A stretch of DNA of 64,000 nucleotides from Aquatica leii (taxonomy: Eukaryota > Arthropoda > Insecta > Coleoptera > Lampyridae), in the NCBI GenBank assembly GCA_035610365.1, contig CM069432.1, positions 224,276,532 to 224,340,531 of the forward strand, written 5' to 3'. The translations under genes were made by a program, and so were the position numbers. The notes beneath the pieces were generated by a model. That model was not told the DNA's origin and searched no databases. It was given only the letters and a program-made list of their open reading frames with translations. This document shows, one piece after another, positions 1 to 12,141 of the stretch (within the stretch, counting starts at the first letter, position 1; each line of letters begins with the position of its first letter).

Positions 1-522
1 CATTAGCAGTATCAAAATACGCAAATTTAAAATAAGCACTTAAAGAAGAAAAATAGTAATAAACAGTTCGTTATATTTTGGTTTAAAAACATTTGTACCC
101 CATTTCACGAGAGAAGGTAGTAGGTGGCGCTACGTACGAAGGCAAGTTTACAAAACAACTAATTTGCTTCTTTTATGAAAGCGAAAAATTTTAAAAATAG
201 TAATTTTTTATAATAATAATAGATTTTTTTTTATAATAAGCACAATAAATAAGCAAATGTCTATAATTCAAATAACTTTTATTTTATACAATATTGCCTA
301 TTTTTAGTATACAAAAAGTTTCTCATTATAATCATATTAATTAAACATAATTATTGCAGTTTTCTAATTTATTTTTACAAAAGCGCATTTGAAATAACTT
401 CGATACACATTGATTACATATGTATGTATTATAAAGCCAAAGAATACCATTTTAAATACGGTTAAAAAATTGTAATTTCAACATTGTCTACAAAATTGCA
501 AATTTTAATAAAAAATTATAAA
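1..522. other. AT-rich flank, no gene seen
   Basis: AT-rich sequence with poly-A and poly-T runs. I see no coding frame, repeat pair or RNA gene. It could contain the terminal sequence of the transposase remnant that starts at 523, but I could not find an inverted-repeat end. Confidence 0.5.
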
Positions 523-1925
523 TCAGCAGCAAGCAGTGAATCTGCTTGATTGCTCAGAGCTAGTATCAGATTGTAAATTTATAACAATTTCCGTCATGTC
601 TTCAATGATACCGTCTAAATATTACATACGTTTTTCTTCCTTTATCGTATGTTCTATACAACTATGCCATTTTTCCAGTGTAACAACGGCAACAGCTTGA
701 TCCAATAAATGTTTAACGTAATTAAGTTTATGGGTTAGCTGCTATATTCTGTTTTACTCGCGCCCATACCAATTCTATGGGGTTTAGATTACAGTGATAA
801 GGTGACAATCTTAAAATAGTTCTACCACTTTATTCACAATTTCATCAATAATGCATGGTGTCTGATGAGATAGAGAATATTCAGGCACTAATTGTAAAAG
901 TTCGATTTTTAATAAGTCTTCATTTGCTTACGAAACAGCCATTCAACGATGTCTCCTTTTAGCCAAGTTTTTGACAAAACCTTTTCAGATTTAACACTAT
1001 GATACAATGCATTATCTATCACAATCACGCTATTTTCATTTAAAAATGCTAGTACGCCTTGTAACCAATTCTTGGACACTTCACCATTTATTTCTTCGTG
1101 ATAATCACCTGAAACAACAAGACTATGTAAGTACAATCACGATAAAAACACATTCATTATTTACCTGTCTTTTGAGATTCAAAATTTAAGTAAGCGCCTT
1201 CTACAAAACCAGAGTTACTATCCATGTGCACTATAATCAACCGTTTGCCTTTGCCCGATGGATTTGTTATGCCAGTCAAAAGACTTTCCATGTGCGCTTC
1301 TCTTGCTGTCAAAATAATGATATCTTTCTAAATTTTTGCTGTAACGCGCCTTGCTTTAACCAAAGTTTGATCCATGTAATAAATTTTCCGTCTTTTCTCT
1401 CGGAACTTTTTGATGGTGGTTAAATATTTGCGCTTCCATAAAACTATTTCTTGTTTTTCAAGTAAAATATTATTTCTGGATCGTTTTTCATATTTAAAAC
1501 CCAACTTCTTTAGAACTCTCCAAAATGTAGTGCGTTTAAAGTCAGGTAGTGTTTTATCATTATCTACAACTTGTAAAATTTTCTCTAAAATTGAAAGTTC
1601 ATTATTTAAAAAAAATGAATGAACATGTCTTCATACAGCCAATTTCTCAAGTTTTTCTAGCTGTGAGTAATGTGTTTTTACCTTTAGAATTTTTGTATGG
1701 TAAATTTTCAGCCATAATAGTAGCAGTAAGAATCTGTTAACATGTTTAACCTTTCTTCCGATTTGGATTCACGTTGACCTAATGTTCTTTCCATTGTTAT
1801 CAAATACAAATTATTTTTGTATAAAAGAAAAACTTTACTCTTACTCTTAGTACCAATGTAGAAAAATAATAACAAAAATGTTTTAATGCTTATAGAAACA
1901 AAATTATCTATTATTAATTTCATTC
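523..1925 (-). pseudogene. decayed IS630/Tc1/mariner (DDE_3) transposase
   Basis: Cut-and-paste transposase remnant read on the minus strand. The clearest piece, at about 909-1136, carries NSVIVIDNALYHSV, the second catalytic-aspartate motif of the DDE_3 family. Further 3' the frame reads P..SLSHQTPCIIDEIVNKVVELF and then, after frameshifts, pieces like the usual PPYHC.LNPIELVWA block and a glutamate-rich tail. Upstream, at about 1370-1420, FREKRRKIYYMDQTLVKA corresponds to the first catalytic block, normally ..YLDETWV.., with E changed to Q and W to L. An apparent intron (donor near 1164, acceptor near 1113) separates LIIVHMD..GFVEGAY from GDYHEEINGE. Stops and frameshifts throughout mean it is dead. 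The superfamily is clear; the subfamily is not. Confidence 0.75.
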
Positions 1926-2243
1926 GTTTTTAAAATTCACTAAAATTTTGCTTAGATCTTTTCGTGAAATATCTTGCAGCGCTTTTTTATACGATTATAG
2001 ATGAATACCAAATGAATGATAGTAAAATTGTACTAGATTTAATAACCTGAAAAGTCCTTTAGAGTAGTGTGCTCAAATCACTTAAACCTGCTTTAAAACG
2101 AGCTTTGTGCGGGCTCCTGGTTTACAACTCGTACTTTGATTTGTAATTTGTAGTTCACAATTCTTAAATAAAGGAAAAAAAACTGCTAATTTTCTATAAA
2201 ATAAGTGTTATGGGTTTTGCAAAAAATATATAAATATACTGTA
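1926..2243. other. spacer between two transposons
   Basis: AT-rich spacer with no coding frame or repeat I can support. It ends with the TA at 2242-2243 that serves as the left target-site copy for the next element. Confidence 0.4.
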
Positions 2244-2597
2244 TGTCTCAGTAAGTTGGAACCATATGGAAAACTTTTTTATTATTAACTTTAGGAAAAA
2301 AAGTTATTCTTTATAAAAAGTTCTGCATGTTCTAAAATCTAAAATACAATTATCAGATATTAAATTTTTTCAGTCGTATACGAGGTATTTCAGAAAATAT
2401 TAATTTTGCTCAAGAATAAAGTACCCTTATTTTTGACAATATAGAAAAATGTTATTGAAAAAAGTTGATCAGAACTAAAAACTACCTTTAAATATGCAAT
2501 TACAAACAATTACATTGAAAAAATTATTTTTTCTTTTTGTCTGCAATATCAAAGCAAAATTAACTCTAGTTCCGTGAAATCTAGGATGCTCTGATAA
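2244..2597 (+). repeat. left terminal inverted repeat
   Basis: Left arm of the transposon at 2244-4290. Its inner end, ATCTAGGATGCTCTGATA, matches the inner end of the right arm at 3937. Confidence 0.9.
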
Positions 2598-2666
2598 ACA
2601 AATGATTTGTTTATAGCAACAAATGTTTGACAGTGATATTAAACGCTTTAGAATTTATGCATAAAA

Positions 2667-3736
2667 ATGGTGTTAACTCGTGAAGAAAAAATAGAAATTG
2701 TGTTGATTGTGGGAGAAAATTATAAAACACATAGAGAAGCAGCCATTATTTTTAATGAAAGACATCCCAATAAAAACATTATTCATTCAACTGTTACAAA
2801 AATAGTAAACAAATTTAAGAGTACTGGAAGTATACAAAATAATTATAATAGGAAACACCAAATGCTAGTTGCCGATGAGAATACGCAGATGGAAGTAATG
2901 CTGTCTGTGATAGAACATCCAAAACTGTCACTTCGCAAAAGGACATCGTTGATGCAACAAACTGTAAGTAAAGATACAGTGGCAAGAATTCTGAAATTAA
3001 ATAAATTCAAGCCATTGAGACCACAATTCATTCACACATTGAAAGAAAGGGATTTTGATAGGCGCTTTGATTTTTGCTGTCTAGTCCAAGGGAAGTTAGA
3101 AGAGGACCCTTTTTTTACAAGGCATATCATTTTTCCCGATGAACCAACGTTTTCATCAAATGGAACTGTCTCGTCACAACATTGTCGCTGGTGGTCTGAC
3201 AATAATCCAAATTTCACTATAAAGTCTCGTGACCAATATTCATTTAAGACGAACGTGTGGTGTGGAATTTATAAGAACAGATTAATTGGACCTTTCTTTT
3301 TTCACCAATCTATGAACGCCGAACGTTATTTACAGTTTTTGCAAATTTACATCACTGATTTCATGGACGAACTACCCCTACAAGAACGTCAATGTGTTTA
3401 TTTCCATCAAGACGGTGCCCCATGCCACAGTACATTGAATGTTAGGGAATATCTTGAAAATTTGTTCAATGGAAAAGTTATTCACCGATATTCTGAAATT
3501 TTTGGCCTGCTAGATCCCTGACCTAACCCCCTTGATTACTTCTTATGGGGTTACTTGAAACAAAAGTTTACAAGAAAGCGCCGTTTCAAGATGTTAATCA
3601 TTTGGAGAGGGTAATTTTAGAAACTTGCCAGGAAATTTCTCCACAAGTGATAAGGAACGTCTTACGAGAATTTGCTAATAGAACGAATACATGTATGGAA
3701 CGAGAAGGTGGATATGTCGAGGCATTAGTAGAATAA
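2667..3736 (+). pseudogene. Tc1/mariner-superfamily transposase (frameshifted)
   Basis: Starts at the ATG at 2667 and stays open for 284 codons to 3521, then shifts frame more than once before the carboxy-terminal piece (3545-3736, 63 codons). The amino end is a helix-turn-helix block (TREEKIEIVLIVGENYKTHR, then the AAIIFNERHPN..I..STV motif), as in the DUF4817-type domain common in insect transposons. The catalytic core shows the first aspartate in IIFPDEPTF and the second in YFHQDGAPCHST. The third aspartate lies in a PDLTPLDYFLWGYLK-like block at about 3515-3560, which is split by frameshifts: one near 3500 and one apparently missing C near 3518. The protein made here would lack the third catalytic residue, so this copy is probably inactive. 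Confidence 0.88.
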
Positions 3737-3936
3737 GGAAAAAATAATTTTGTATTAATTTATTTTCAGTAAATATTAATATTATGTTAGTTACACGACT
3801 TAGTATTTAATTTAATTTAATGAAAAGATTGTTTTCTTGTACTTCCAGTACTTCCTTGTACATCCAGTAAATTTGTTTACTATTTTTGTAACAGTTGAAT
3901 GATTATTATTTTTATTGGGATGTCTTTCATTAAAAT

Positions 3937-4290
3937 TATCAGAGCATCCTAGATTTCACGGAACTAGAGTTAATTTTGCTTTGATATTGCAGACAAAAAG
4001 AAAAAATAATTTTTTCAATGTAATTGTTTGTAATTGCATATTTAAAGGTAGTTTTTAGTTCTGATCCAACTTTTTTTAATAACATTTTTCTATATTGTCA
4101 AAAATAAGGGTACTTTATTCTTGAGCAAAATTAATATTTTCTGAAATACCTCGTATACGACTGAAAAAATTTAATATCTGATAATTGTATTTTAGATTTT
4201 AGAACATGCAGAACTTTTTATAAAGAATAACTTTTTTTCCTAAAGTTAATAATAAAAAAGTTTTACATATGGTTCCAACTTACTGAGACA
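3937..4290 (-). repeat. right terminal inverted repeat
   Basis: Reverse complement of 2244-2597 with only scattered mismatches. It is followed at once by the right TA target-site copy at 4291-4292. Confidence 0.9.
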
Positions 4291-4292
4291 TA

Positions 4293-6354
4293 GTGTATAT
4301 TTATAAAGGTATCGTTACTATAACTTTATCATAATTTATACCAAAGTTATATAAATAAATGTATCGTTATGTTGTTATGAAAATACAATTGAAATAGTCA
4401 ATTATAAAATAATCATAAATCATAAAATATTAAATCACATTAAAAGCAAGAAATCAGTTTTCGATGACGATCAAAGTATCCATTATTGAAAATAATTTAA
4501 ACTTGTGGTTTACTTATGTTATAAGCCGTTACGATAAGTAGATAAGGTCAGTAATACAAAAAGTAAAAATTTTATTTCACGTTTGATAAAAATACTTAAT
4601 GCAAAAAACCGCTTACTCATTATTATCTTGTTCAACTATGTAGTCCGTGACAAAAGCAAAGAACATCGGAGCAATTATCACAACATTTATTATCTTTCCT
4701 TGGTTATAGTACATCACGAGTACTCAAGTAGTTGTTTTTAAAATTTATTAACGTTATTAATAAGACCAACGGAATTTCTCAAAATCGAGACAGAAACACT
4801 TTGTGTATGGTTGTTTAACAGAGGGTCATTATTTTTGTCACTGTTTCTGCTTAAATTAAAACATGATACAAGCAAGCGTAAGCACAACAACTGCAAAAGT
4901 TTCTCGTGAACGTCTATTTTATGTATTCAAATATATTATTGTTGATATTTAAGTATTTAACTGCTTGCTTGTTAAAAATTGTAATTAAAGTTGTAACCCA
5001 CTAATAGTTATCTGATGGTATAAAAAGCTCTACAGATAAGAGTTATTACCATAACTATTGTTATTTAATTGAAAACAATAACTTTATAATTCAGGAAGCT
5101 TAAAAATACATTTCGCAAAAAGTATTGAGTGTTAAAGTTTATTTTTGTTTATATACTATTTTATAATAAAAAAACAAATTAGGTTTTCCTTAATGATAGT
5201 CGAGAGTATTAAAAAATGCAGGTTAAATTAACATACAGAAGACAATCAAAGAGTAAAAAGTTTTTTAATTTCCGTTCTAATTATTTCTCTAATTAACGTG
5301 ATTTAATTATATTCGTTTGAATTAATAAGTTACGTATGCTAATTTTAATTAAACTAAATATATCTCAAAACATAACTTTACAAATGTAAACTTTCACAAT
5401 TTAAATGTAATATTATTTTAAAAACAGGACAACATTAACGTTATAAACAATATCAAACCCATATTGATATCACAAAATTGTTTTCGTGCACTGTATTTAA
5501 AAAAAGTATCATTATTAGTTTTTTAACTCAATATTCTTTAAATTTTTATAATTATTATATAATTTATTATGTTTAAAAAAAATATTTTCCCGTTTTAAAA
5601 ATTGTGATCTGGAAAAACAAATATTAAAAATGAATTTTAAAATTGCATATTATTTTATTTATGAAATATTTATTTTGTTATACAACTATTATTATGTATA
5701 TCATACTATGTTTAATAAAAATAAAAAATTAGCGCCTAATCGAATTAGTATGTTAGCCGGAATTTTTGCTGTCATTTATTTAGGTGACGCTCTTCATGTA
5801 ACGTTCAAGCTGATTCTATCAAATTCGATTTATAAACGGTTTGTTATCATGTCACAAAACGTTAATAAATTACTGTAACTGCTCAGCTTGAAATATTCCC
5901 AAATTAGTTTGTAACAATTCCAACGTGCTGTGACATAATGAGGCAATTTTATTTATTTCGTAACTATTCACTTAACTTTATCAAATATGACAACTTTATT
6001 ATAATATTAAAACAAGTTTATACCTTATTATAATAAACAAATAGCTAACGTTTGGCATTAACAATTATTTACATCGTATAAATTGAGTTTTTTCATGTCT
6101 TTATCTCTTACATTTACAAAAGATTTAACTGATATAATATGCAAAATAACAAATGATATTGAGTAAATTGAAAAAAAAAGTTTATGCAAAATTTAATAAA
6201 TGTATCGGCATCCTAAAACAACAACTTTAATATCAGTTTGTAAAAAAAATATGTGTTTGAGGTTTATATGTTCAAATTACTTGCAACGATATATTCAAAA
6301 CAAAAAACTCTAGAAGCTTCATGACTTTATACATATATTGCGGAGACAAATCAT
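4293..6354. other. long AT-rich stretch without a supported gene
   Basis: About 2 kb of AT-rich sequence. One 82-codon frame at 5630-5878 is rich in Tyr, Phe, Ile and Asn, as random AT-rich DNA would give. It has no domain I recognise, so I do not call it a gene. Confidence 0.4.
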
Positions 6355-6560
6355 GCCCAATCTCAAAATGTCTTTTTTGCGAAGAAACTTGGGTAACCAT
6401 TTGATGGTGCCCAGTAGACTTTTACGACATTTAATTACTAAACACCTATCGATGGCGCAAAAAACAAAGCATTTTTTCAAGATTTGAAAGGCCAGCCTAA
6501 GAAACAGAAAACTCTCATGAGTTTATTTTTCAAAACATCAGATAAATCGCAAAAACCAAA
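6355..6560 (+). pseudogene. BED zinc-finger fragment of an hAT-type transposase or domesticated relative
   Basis: Three consecutive frames together give a BED-type zinc-finger arrangement: a CLFCEETW knuckle, then SRLLRHLITKH with the paired histidines, then KTKHFF and a lysine/glutamine-rich linker ending in TLMSLFFKTSDKSQK. This order (C..C, then LK.HL..KHP, then a charged linker) is that of the amino end of the ZBED/GTF2IRD2-like hAT proteins found in many insects. At least two frameshifts and a stop break it. The catalytic domain is not visible nearby. Confidence 0.55.
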
Positions 6561-6639
6561 AAATATTTTAAGTAACAGACCAGTACTTCAGTGAGCATAA
6601 TTTGAAATGGCATTACTGGATAACTGTTTGTAAATAAAT

Positions 6640-7030
6640 ATTTGAGGGAAATTTTCAGCGGGTACCGAACACGCAGCCGAGCTCGAGCTATCCCCGGTCA
6701 AAGTTGCTGTATTGGTCAGAGCGCATGTTATGCCCGCTTAAAGTTGTTTTCCTTCTTCTGACCGTCCGCAATAAAACCGAGACCCCAACGCAGGAACGTC
6801 AGTTCTAGTTGCAGCTTCAACCGAAGAGGATTCCAGAGTCCCAGTGCACCAAATGAACTATAAGGTCCGTTCGAAGCCCTGGACAAGCGTGTCTTCACTG
6901 CAGTTACCCGGACAACACCATCAAACAAGAGAGTAAACTCCTCCACAAATCTGGCGCCCGAGAACCGTACCGTGTCCTAGCTTTCTGTTTCAGCTAAGCA
7001 GTTCCATCCGGAATAAGCGTCACAAGCTAA
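6640..7030 (-). pseudogene. GC-richer island, possible BEL/Pao retrotransposon tail
   Basis: This stretch is far less AT-rich than its surroundings. On the minus strand a 72-codon frame (6728-6946) starts ..FTLLFDGVVRVTAVKTRL, which resembles the DG.VRV..VKT motif near the carboxy end of BEL/Pao polyproteins. The frame then diverges. The compositional contrast supports imported, decaying mobile DNA; the BEL assignment is a guess from one short motif. Confidence 0.3.
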
Positions 7031-8830
7031 AAACAGATTCGACATTAAAACTAAAATTTTTGGACGCAGAACTAGTATATTTTTGGCTGCATATAAAAAA
7101 CAAGTATCCACTACTTTCAAAGCGTGCTATTGCAATTTTCTTACTATTTGCCACAACCTACTTATGCGAATTAAGGTTTATAACTCTCACTACAATTAAA
7201 TCAAAAAAAAAAGAGAACGCTTTAGGACAATCGACGAGGAGATGAGAGCCACCTTATCAAAGATTGCTCCAAATTTTGACTGCCTATGCTCAGTTAAGCG
7301 GGTTACATCTCTCATTAAACATGTTTTGATATATTAATTTTTATAAGAAATATGCATTAAATAAACATTGTTTTTTTTTGGAGTACTTCTACCATTTCTT
7401 TATTTAGTAAGTGTACTTTAAACATAAAAAATTTGCGGAACACTATTCTAGAACATGATCCAGTAGGGACAACACTGAACTTTAATATTGTTGCATTTTT
7501 ACTTAAACCCAATCTGTCGTAAGTATTTGTTTATAACATCTGGTTCACCGTTGTACTTGCATTTTCCAAACTAAAATGCTCATTGTTAAAAAAATTGTAT
7601 CTACAGAAGTAAATACTGTAAAAACAATTAGTAAATTTGTAATGTTTCTTGGTCAGTTTATAGTTTTATTCTTAATAACAATAGTTGTCATTTACGAACC
7701 ATTTTTAAATGTATAAACACTTAACCTATTAACTTTATAATTCATTTTGATTGGTTTTTACAGCAAGTTCGGTTTTTGTATAAATAAAAAACAATCACAC
7801 AATTACCTTTCAGGATGTAATTTTCTTCGATTTTCTAGCAATAATGTTAATCAGATAAAACCTAAAAATCTTGCAATCATTGATATTTTCATAACTAATT
7901 ATAATCAATCCAATTGAAATTTAATTGACGCGTTGAGCATTCCCATTACTTAAAAATTCCACTAGCGTTGATACAAAAAATAAAACAGTTGTTAGGTGAA
8001 TAAAATACATTATAAGTAAATGCAAAAATTAATAATATACGATCGACGGAAGAAATTTAAAAACCAACTTGTTTGATAATATGTGATTAATAATCTCGAC
8101 AATATTAAAGCTTTCGCTCGCTCGAGCGTAGAAATGTCTCTATTATTAATAGCCCTCATTACCAACTTTGTTAATTAAACAACTGTTAATAACTTTCCGA
8201 TTGGATTTAAAATAATTGTAATGTAAAATAAAATAAATAAACTGGTGTAAGAATATAACCAAAACAGTAGTCGCTACGTTGGCCCTTGAGCTATTTCTAA
8301 GCATTTGCGTAAGAATGGTGGAATAAACAATAACATATACGATTCCGTAAGTAGCGATTTATACTCGTATACACATTAATCACACAACATACGTTTTTAA
8401 TAGCAACTTACCGAATAAACTTTTTGCGTCTAGTATTTTACTAATTTGCGTGTCCAAACGCACACAGAAAGCTATTTTTCACACAGAAGACAGATCTCGC
8501 AATGCTATCCTGGAGAAAACGAAATTATACTTGTTTCCAAAAAAAATATATTTATACACTGATAGTAGACATTGAAAATCAATTAACTTATATTCCAAAA
8601 TAATGACGAACCTTGCAAAAGAAAACACAAAACTGATTACGTCAAAAATGTCAGAAATGAAAAATTTATTGCAATAAACGAGTTCTACAACAGAAAATAG
8701 AGATGAATAAATACGGTCACAAAACAAGACTGAAAAATCCGACTAAACCGTCACTATAACATTTTTCAACAAAACTACTCAACATACAAATACGCCGCAG
8801 CGTTAATCTAATAAACGAAAGAAGTAACTC
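7031..8830. other. AT-rich spacer
   Basis: No supported gene. Short frames at 7060-7245 and 8479-8727 have the composition of chance AT-rich frames. A CG-containing patch sits near 8105-8135 (TTTCGCTCGCTCGAGCG). Confidence 0.4.
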
Positions 8831-9090
8831 GATATAGTCTTTTATAAAAATTTAAAAGTGCGCTTGCGTCACCGTCTCCCTCTCTTTTTTTGCGACCATT
8901 CTTTTCGCTTTATCTCTCAAAATTCACTCGCGCAAAAATTCTGACATTTCTCGAAATAAAAACAAAACAAAACTACAATCCTAACGCCAAAATTACATCT
9001 AACAGTACCTCAGAAATCTGTGCAGTTTTCAGATAGCCTAGCATACCATTTTTTTATTCATAGTTTGCTCAGACCATAACTGACGGTAAG
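8830..9090 (+). promoter_or_regulatory. possible promoter and first noncoding exon
   Basis: A TATA-like TTTTATAAAAATTT near 8839-8852 is followed by a pyrimidine- and CG-rich stretch (GCGTCACCGTCTCCCTCTC) unlike its surroundings. A strong splice donor, ACGGTAAGTTTTT, lies near 9083. This is the layout of a short 5' noncoding exon read to the right. The next + strand gene is the synaptotagmin gene 11.5 kb downstream, whose 5' exons are not otherwise visible. The link to that gene is inference only. Confidence 0.25.
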
Positions 9091-10441
9091 TTTTTGTTTT
9101 GTAAGTTCTAGCCATATCTGAAAAATTATTACAAAATCTGTCCATTTTTCATTCTTTGTGTAATAAAATATTTTTTTAATTAAGGTTTTTGTGAGTAATG
9201 ATAATTTTAAAGGACAAACCAATATTTTCCTTTATGTTTCTCCGTTTTGCTTTATTGTTGCGTCGGACATTTTAATACGACCTGGAATTTAAAATTTCTA
9301 CATAAACAAAAGTGGTCAGAATCAGAGTATTTAACTATTTTGATTAAGAATATTTAAATTCACTGTCTCACCCGAGTCATCATCTTTATTTTCTCTACAT
9401 TTGTTCACTTTATGATGCACATATTTTAGATAAAGACAAAGTTTGTTATAGTTTTAAACCATGCAGAAATTATTTTTTACGTGATTTATAGGCAAACAAC
9501 ATTTCTTGAATTAGTATTAATTAATATAAAAACTACTAAATGTTACGATTACCTAGTTTGTAATTTCTAAATTAATAATTATAATATGAATGTTTTATAT
9601 TACTATATATAATATATTTAAAATGTTGTTCTTCAACTTAAGTGCATGGGTTAACTCTTCCCTTCAAATTTTAAAAAACCTTACAAATTTGCATACATCA
9701 TACATTTATTGTATGTTCGAATTCTTCAGTTACGTGAAGTTTATTTTCAAACATTGTAAACAAGTAAAATTTAAAGAATGTTGAAGAAAACCCTAGAGAT
9801 GCCTCTTTTTGATTATATATTTGTTAAATAAATTCAAGTGCTATGGCCAATTGCATCGTCTTGGTAACAATTACCTAATTAAATTTTCTCGTCATCTAAC
9901 AGTATTGTAAAAAATATATACTTTTTCTTGACATTGCGATTCAAACACCATCGTTCAAGTAGGATCAGATTAACTGTTTACATATCTGCCTAAATAAAAC
10001 CAACAAGTAGCCGTTACAAAATTGTATACGCTGTAAAAATTAGAAGCATGCAATATTTAAGAAACTGTAACATTTTCATAGTTTTAGGGAGGCGTTGTGG
10101 CAAGTCCCTACTGACAATTCTAAAAATCTATTGTTTTTAAATTAAAAATTAAACTCAAAATATTTTTGTATACCTGTTGATGTACCTAATTTTGCTGTCG
10201 ATTTATTAAGACGTTGTTCCATGCAATTGCAAATGTTTTTGACATCAAGTGCAGAGAGTAAAGTAACGTTTTCGGTGTTTCTTTACAATGTAATTTTATT
10301 TAGGAAACGATCATCTAAAACGTGTTTATGTTGTCGGAAAGTATTGCAATTAAAGTTTGCTTATAGAATGTTACCAAGTTTTATCTGAGTTGTGGGTACC
10401 ATGCGCCGTTACAACAACGGCGTTTTACATTACTAAGCCTA
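9091..10441. other. AT-rich spacer
   Basis: Nothing firm. On the minus strand near 10170-10290 there is an open patch reading NVTLLSALDVKNICNCMEQR followed by a possible donor. It has better amino-acid balance than chance frames here, but I cannot assign it. Confidence 0.35.
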
Positions 10442-11814
10442 CATTGAAAGAAAAAGTGACGTAGAATCAATCTAAATCTACATTGAATCAATGAAAAATT
10501 TACATATTTTTCATCCGATGAATGGGTACATCAGCACAATGAATCTGTTACATTAGATTATTGTACTAAAACATTGAATCTGAACAAGAATGTGTACATC
10601 AAGACAATGTATTATTACTTTAATTGAATGTACATGATTCATCAATTTCGTGTACCAACATTCATGAATCAATGTAAAAGTTTATAAACACAATGTACGA
10701 TTACATTGACGCAATTTGTGTGCGTCATTAATTTGATGTACAATTACATTGATTTAATGTATTAATAAACATTAACAGTATGTAAAATATATATTTAGAT
10801 ATTACACAAAGCGATCTAATTTTTTTACACTCTTAAAGTAAACATCAATCAAACAAATAAAATTTTTAAAAAATTAGCTTGTTATTCGTATTGGTGATTT
10901 TTAGTAATCCATCTCCTGGTGGGTATAGATAGGTAAAGTCAACATGAATCTAAAAAATATTGCATTTACAATTAAAAACATTATTTTATACAATGTTCTT
11001 ACCAAACCAAAATCAGATAGACAGTTTTTGTAGAATGGCCATTGATCAAATATTTCGTTGATAGACTTGAATACATTTCTAATTTTATGCATGCTGTCCA
11101 GTAGGAATCCAATTTTCCAAATTACCTCGACTTGATGCATGTTTCGTCATCGTCTTTTGAGGCTAAAATAATTAACCTATTGAACAAATTTTAGTAACTA
11201 AAACGTTGACAGCGTATTAAACATATTTTTGCTTCTGTTCTATTGCACTATGGAATTGCATCAAGAAAAATACACGAACATAATGCACTGACACCATCTG
11301 ACACGCTATATAAAAATTAATTTATTGCTGATGGTGAGGTTCACACATACTCAAATTTCTTAGTAATGCTTGGTGCTACGTGTGATAGTGATAAGACTTG
11401 ATTCTGTGTATGTTAATTGAATTAATGTATCTCTTACCTAAAATTAACGTATGCATTGATAGTTTTAATGTAAAAATACATTGAAATCATAAACTGTACA
11501 TGGTTCTATAAAAACTCTACACATACAACGTACTATTACAATAACCCAATGTATTTCAAATGTTAAAATAATGTACATCATACGATAAATTAACGTAATG
11601 GTACGTTCAAAGGTTCACTGTGCATGATCTCATAACAAATTCTTTTGAAAGATAACAAATACAACTTAATACATTGAATTAATGTAAAGTACATAAAAAA
11701 ACTATGTACTTATAATGTAAATTACATAAATTCAGTGAAAACGTACATTGTTTTAATGTACTATAGGTCGATGTATGCCGTACATTGACTTTATGTACAA
11801 TTTTTCTTTCAGTG
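10442..11814. mobile_element. TA-flanked element with dense TACATTGA/TCAATGTA motifs
   Basis: The ends form a short inverted repeat: CATTGAAAGAAAAA at the left and TTTTTCTTTCAGTG at the right, each flanked by TA (10440-10441 and 11815-11816). Within about 300 bp of both ends the sequence is packed with TACATTGA, TCAATGTA and TGTACATT variants in both orientations, in the manner of subterminal transposase-binding repeats. The middle holds a decayed spliced coding fragment on the minus strand. The TA duplication suggests a TA-targeting DNA transposon, but I do not recognise the family. Confidence 0.65.
10880..11140 (-). pseudogene. two-exon coding remnant inside the 10.4-11.8 kb element
   Basis: The minus strand reads IWKIGFLLDSMHKIRN..., then INEIFDQWPFYKNCLSDFGL up to 11003. 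A good donor (GTAAGAAC, 11002-10995) follows, and an acceptor TTTTTTAG lies just before 10949. After it the frame continues IHVDFTYLYPPGDGLLKI. The joined text resembles the ..I...FP......GY.LI..DF..LYP......L..W pattern in many uncharacterised, transposon-linked insect proteins. The 53-bp intron and continuous frame argue for a real, degraded gene; its function is unknown. Confidence 0.5.
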
Positions 11815-11816
11815 TA

Positions 11817-12138
11817 TAAAATCTTAACTCACTTAACATATTTCAGTAATTTTTATTATGTTTGCGTTCAAATCTGATAAGTTATTTTTGATTTTTTAAG
11901 ATTAACATTTTGCTCATTTAGACCTACAAATCAAAATTAGTTCAGCTTACGTTGTCTATAAGTTTAAGAGATCAACAAACATTTGCTTAAATTACTTCAT
12001 GCTGATAATGAACTACTTGTTTGCTTAAAAATTTTTGTTTTGCGTTAGCTATTTTATTAATTATGACATTATTAGTCTTACTAAAACACTGACTAATTAA
12101 CTCCTAAATAATTGAAAAAAATGTTTTTTGTAATTTTC
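11817..12138. other. AT-rich spacer
   Basis: I see nothing beyond AT-rich background. Confidence 0.4.
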
Positions 12139-12141
12139 TCA

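Larger units (their letters stand above)
2244..4290 (+). mobile_element. Tc1/mariner-type transposon with 354-bp terminal inverted repeats
   Basis: A complete DNA transposon of 2047 bp. The left arm (2244-2597) starts TGTCTCAGTAAGTTGGAACC and reappears almost unchanged as the reverse complement in the right arm (3937-4290), which ends GGTTCCAACTTACTGAGACA. Both ends are flanked by TA (2242-2243 and 4291-4292), the target-site duplication of the Tc1/mariner superfamily. The arms enclose one transposase gene. The arms are very similar while the gene carries frameshifts, suggesting fairly recent insertion of an already broken copy or decay after insertion. Confidence 0.93.

Noticed and set aside
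5630..5878. 82-codon frame with an ATG
   Set aside because: Dominated by Tyr, Phe, Ile and Asn as expected from AT-rich DNA. No domain, no splice context, no neighbouring element.
10170..10290. Minus-strand open patch (LLSALDVKNICNCMEQR) ending in a possible splice donor
   Set aside because: Plausible coding composition, but no acceptor upstream, no recognisable family, and the + strand is open over the same stretch.
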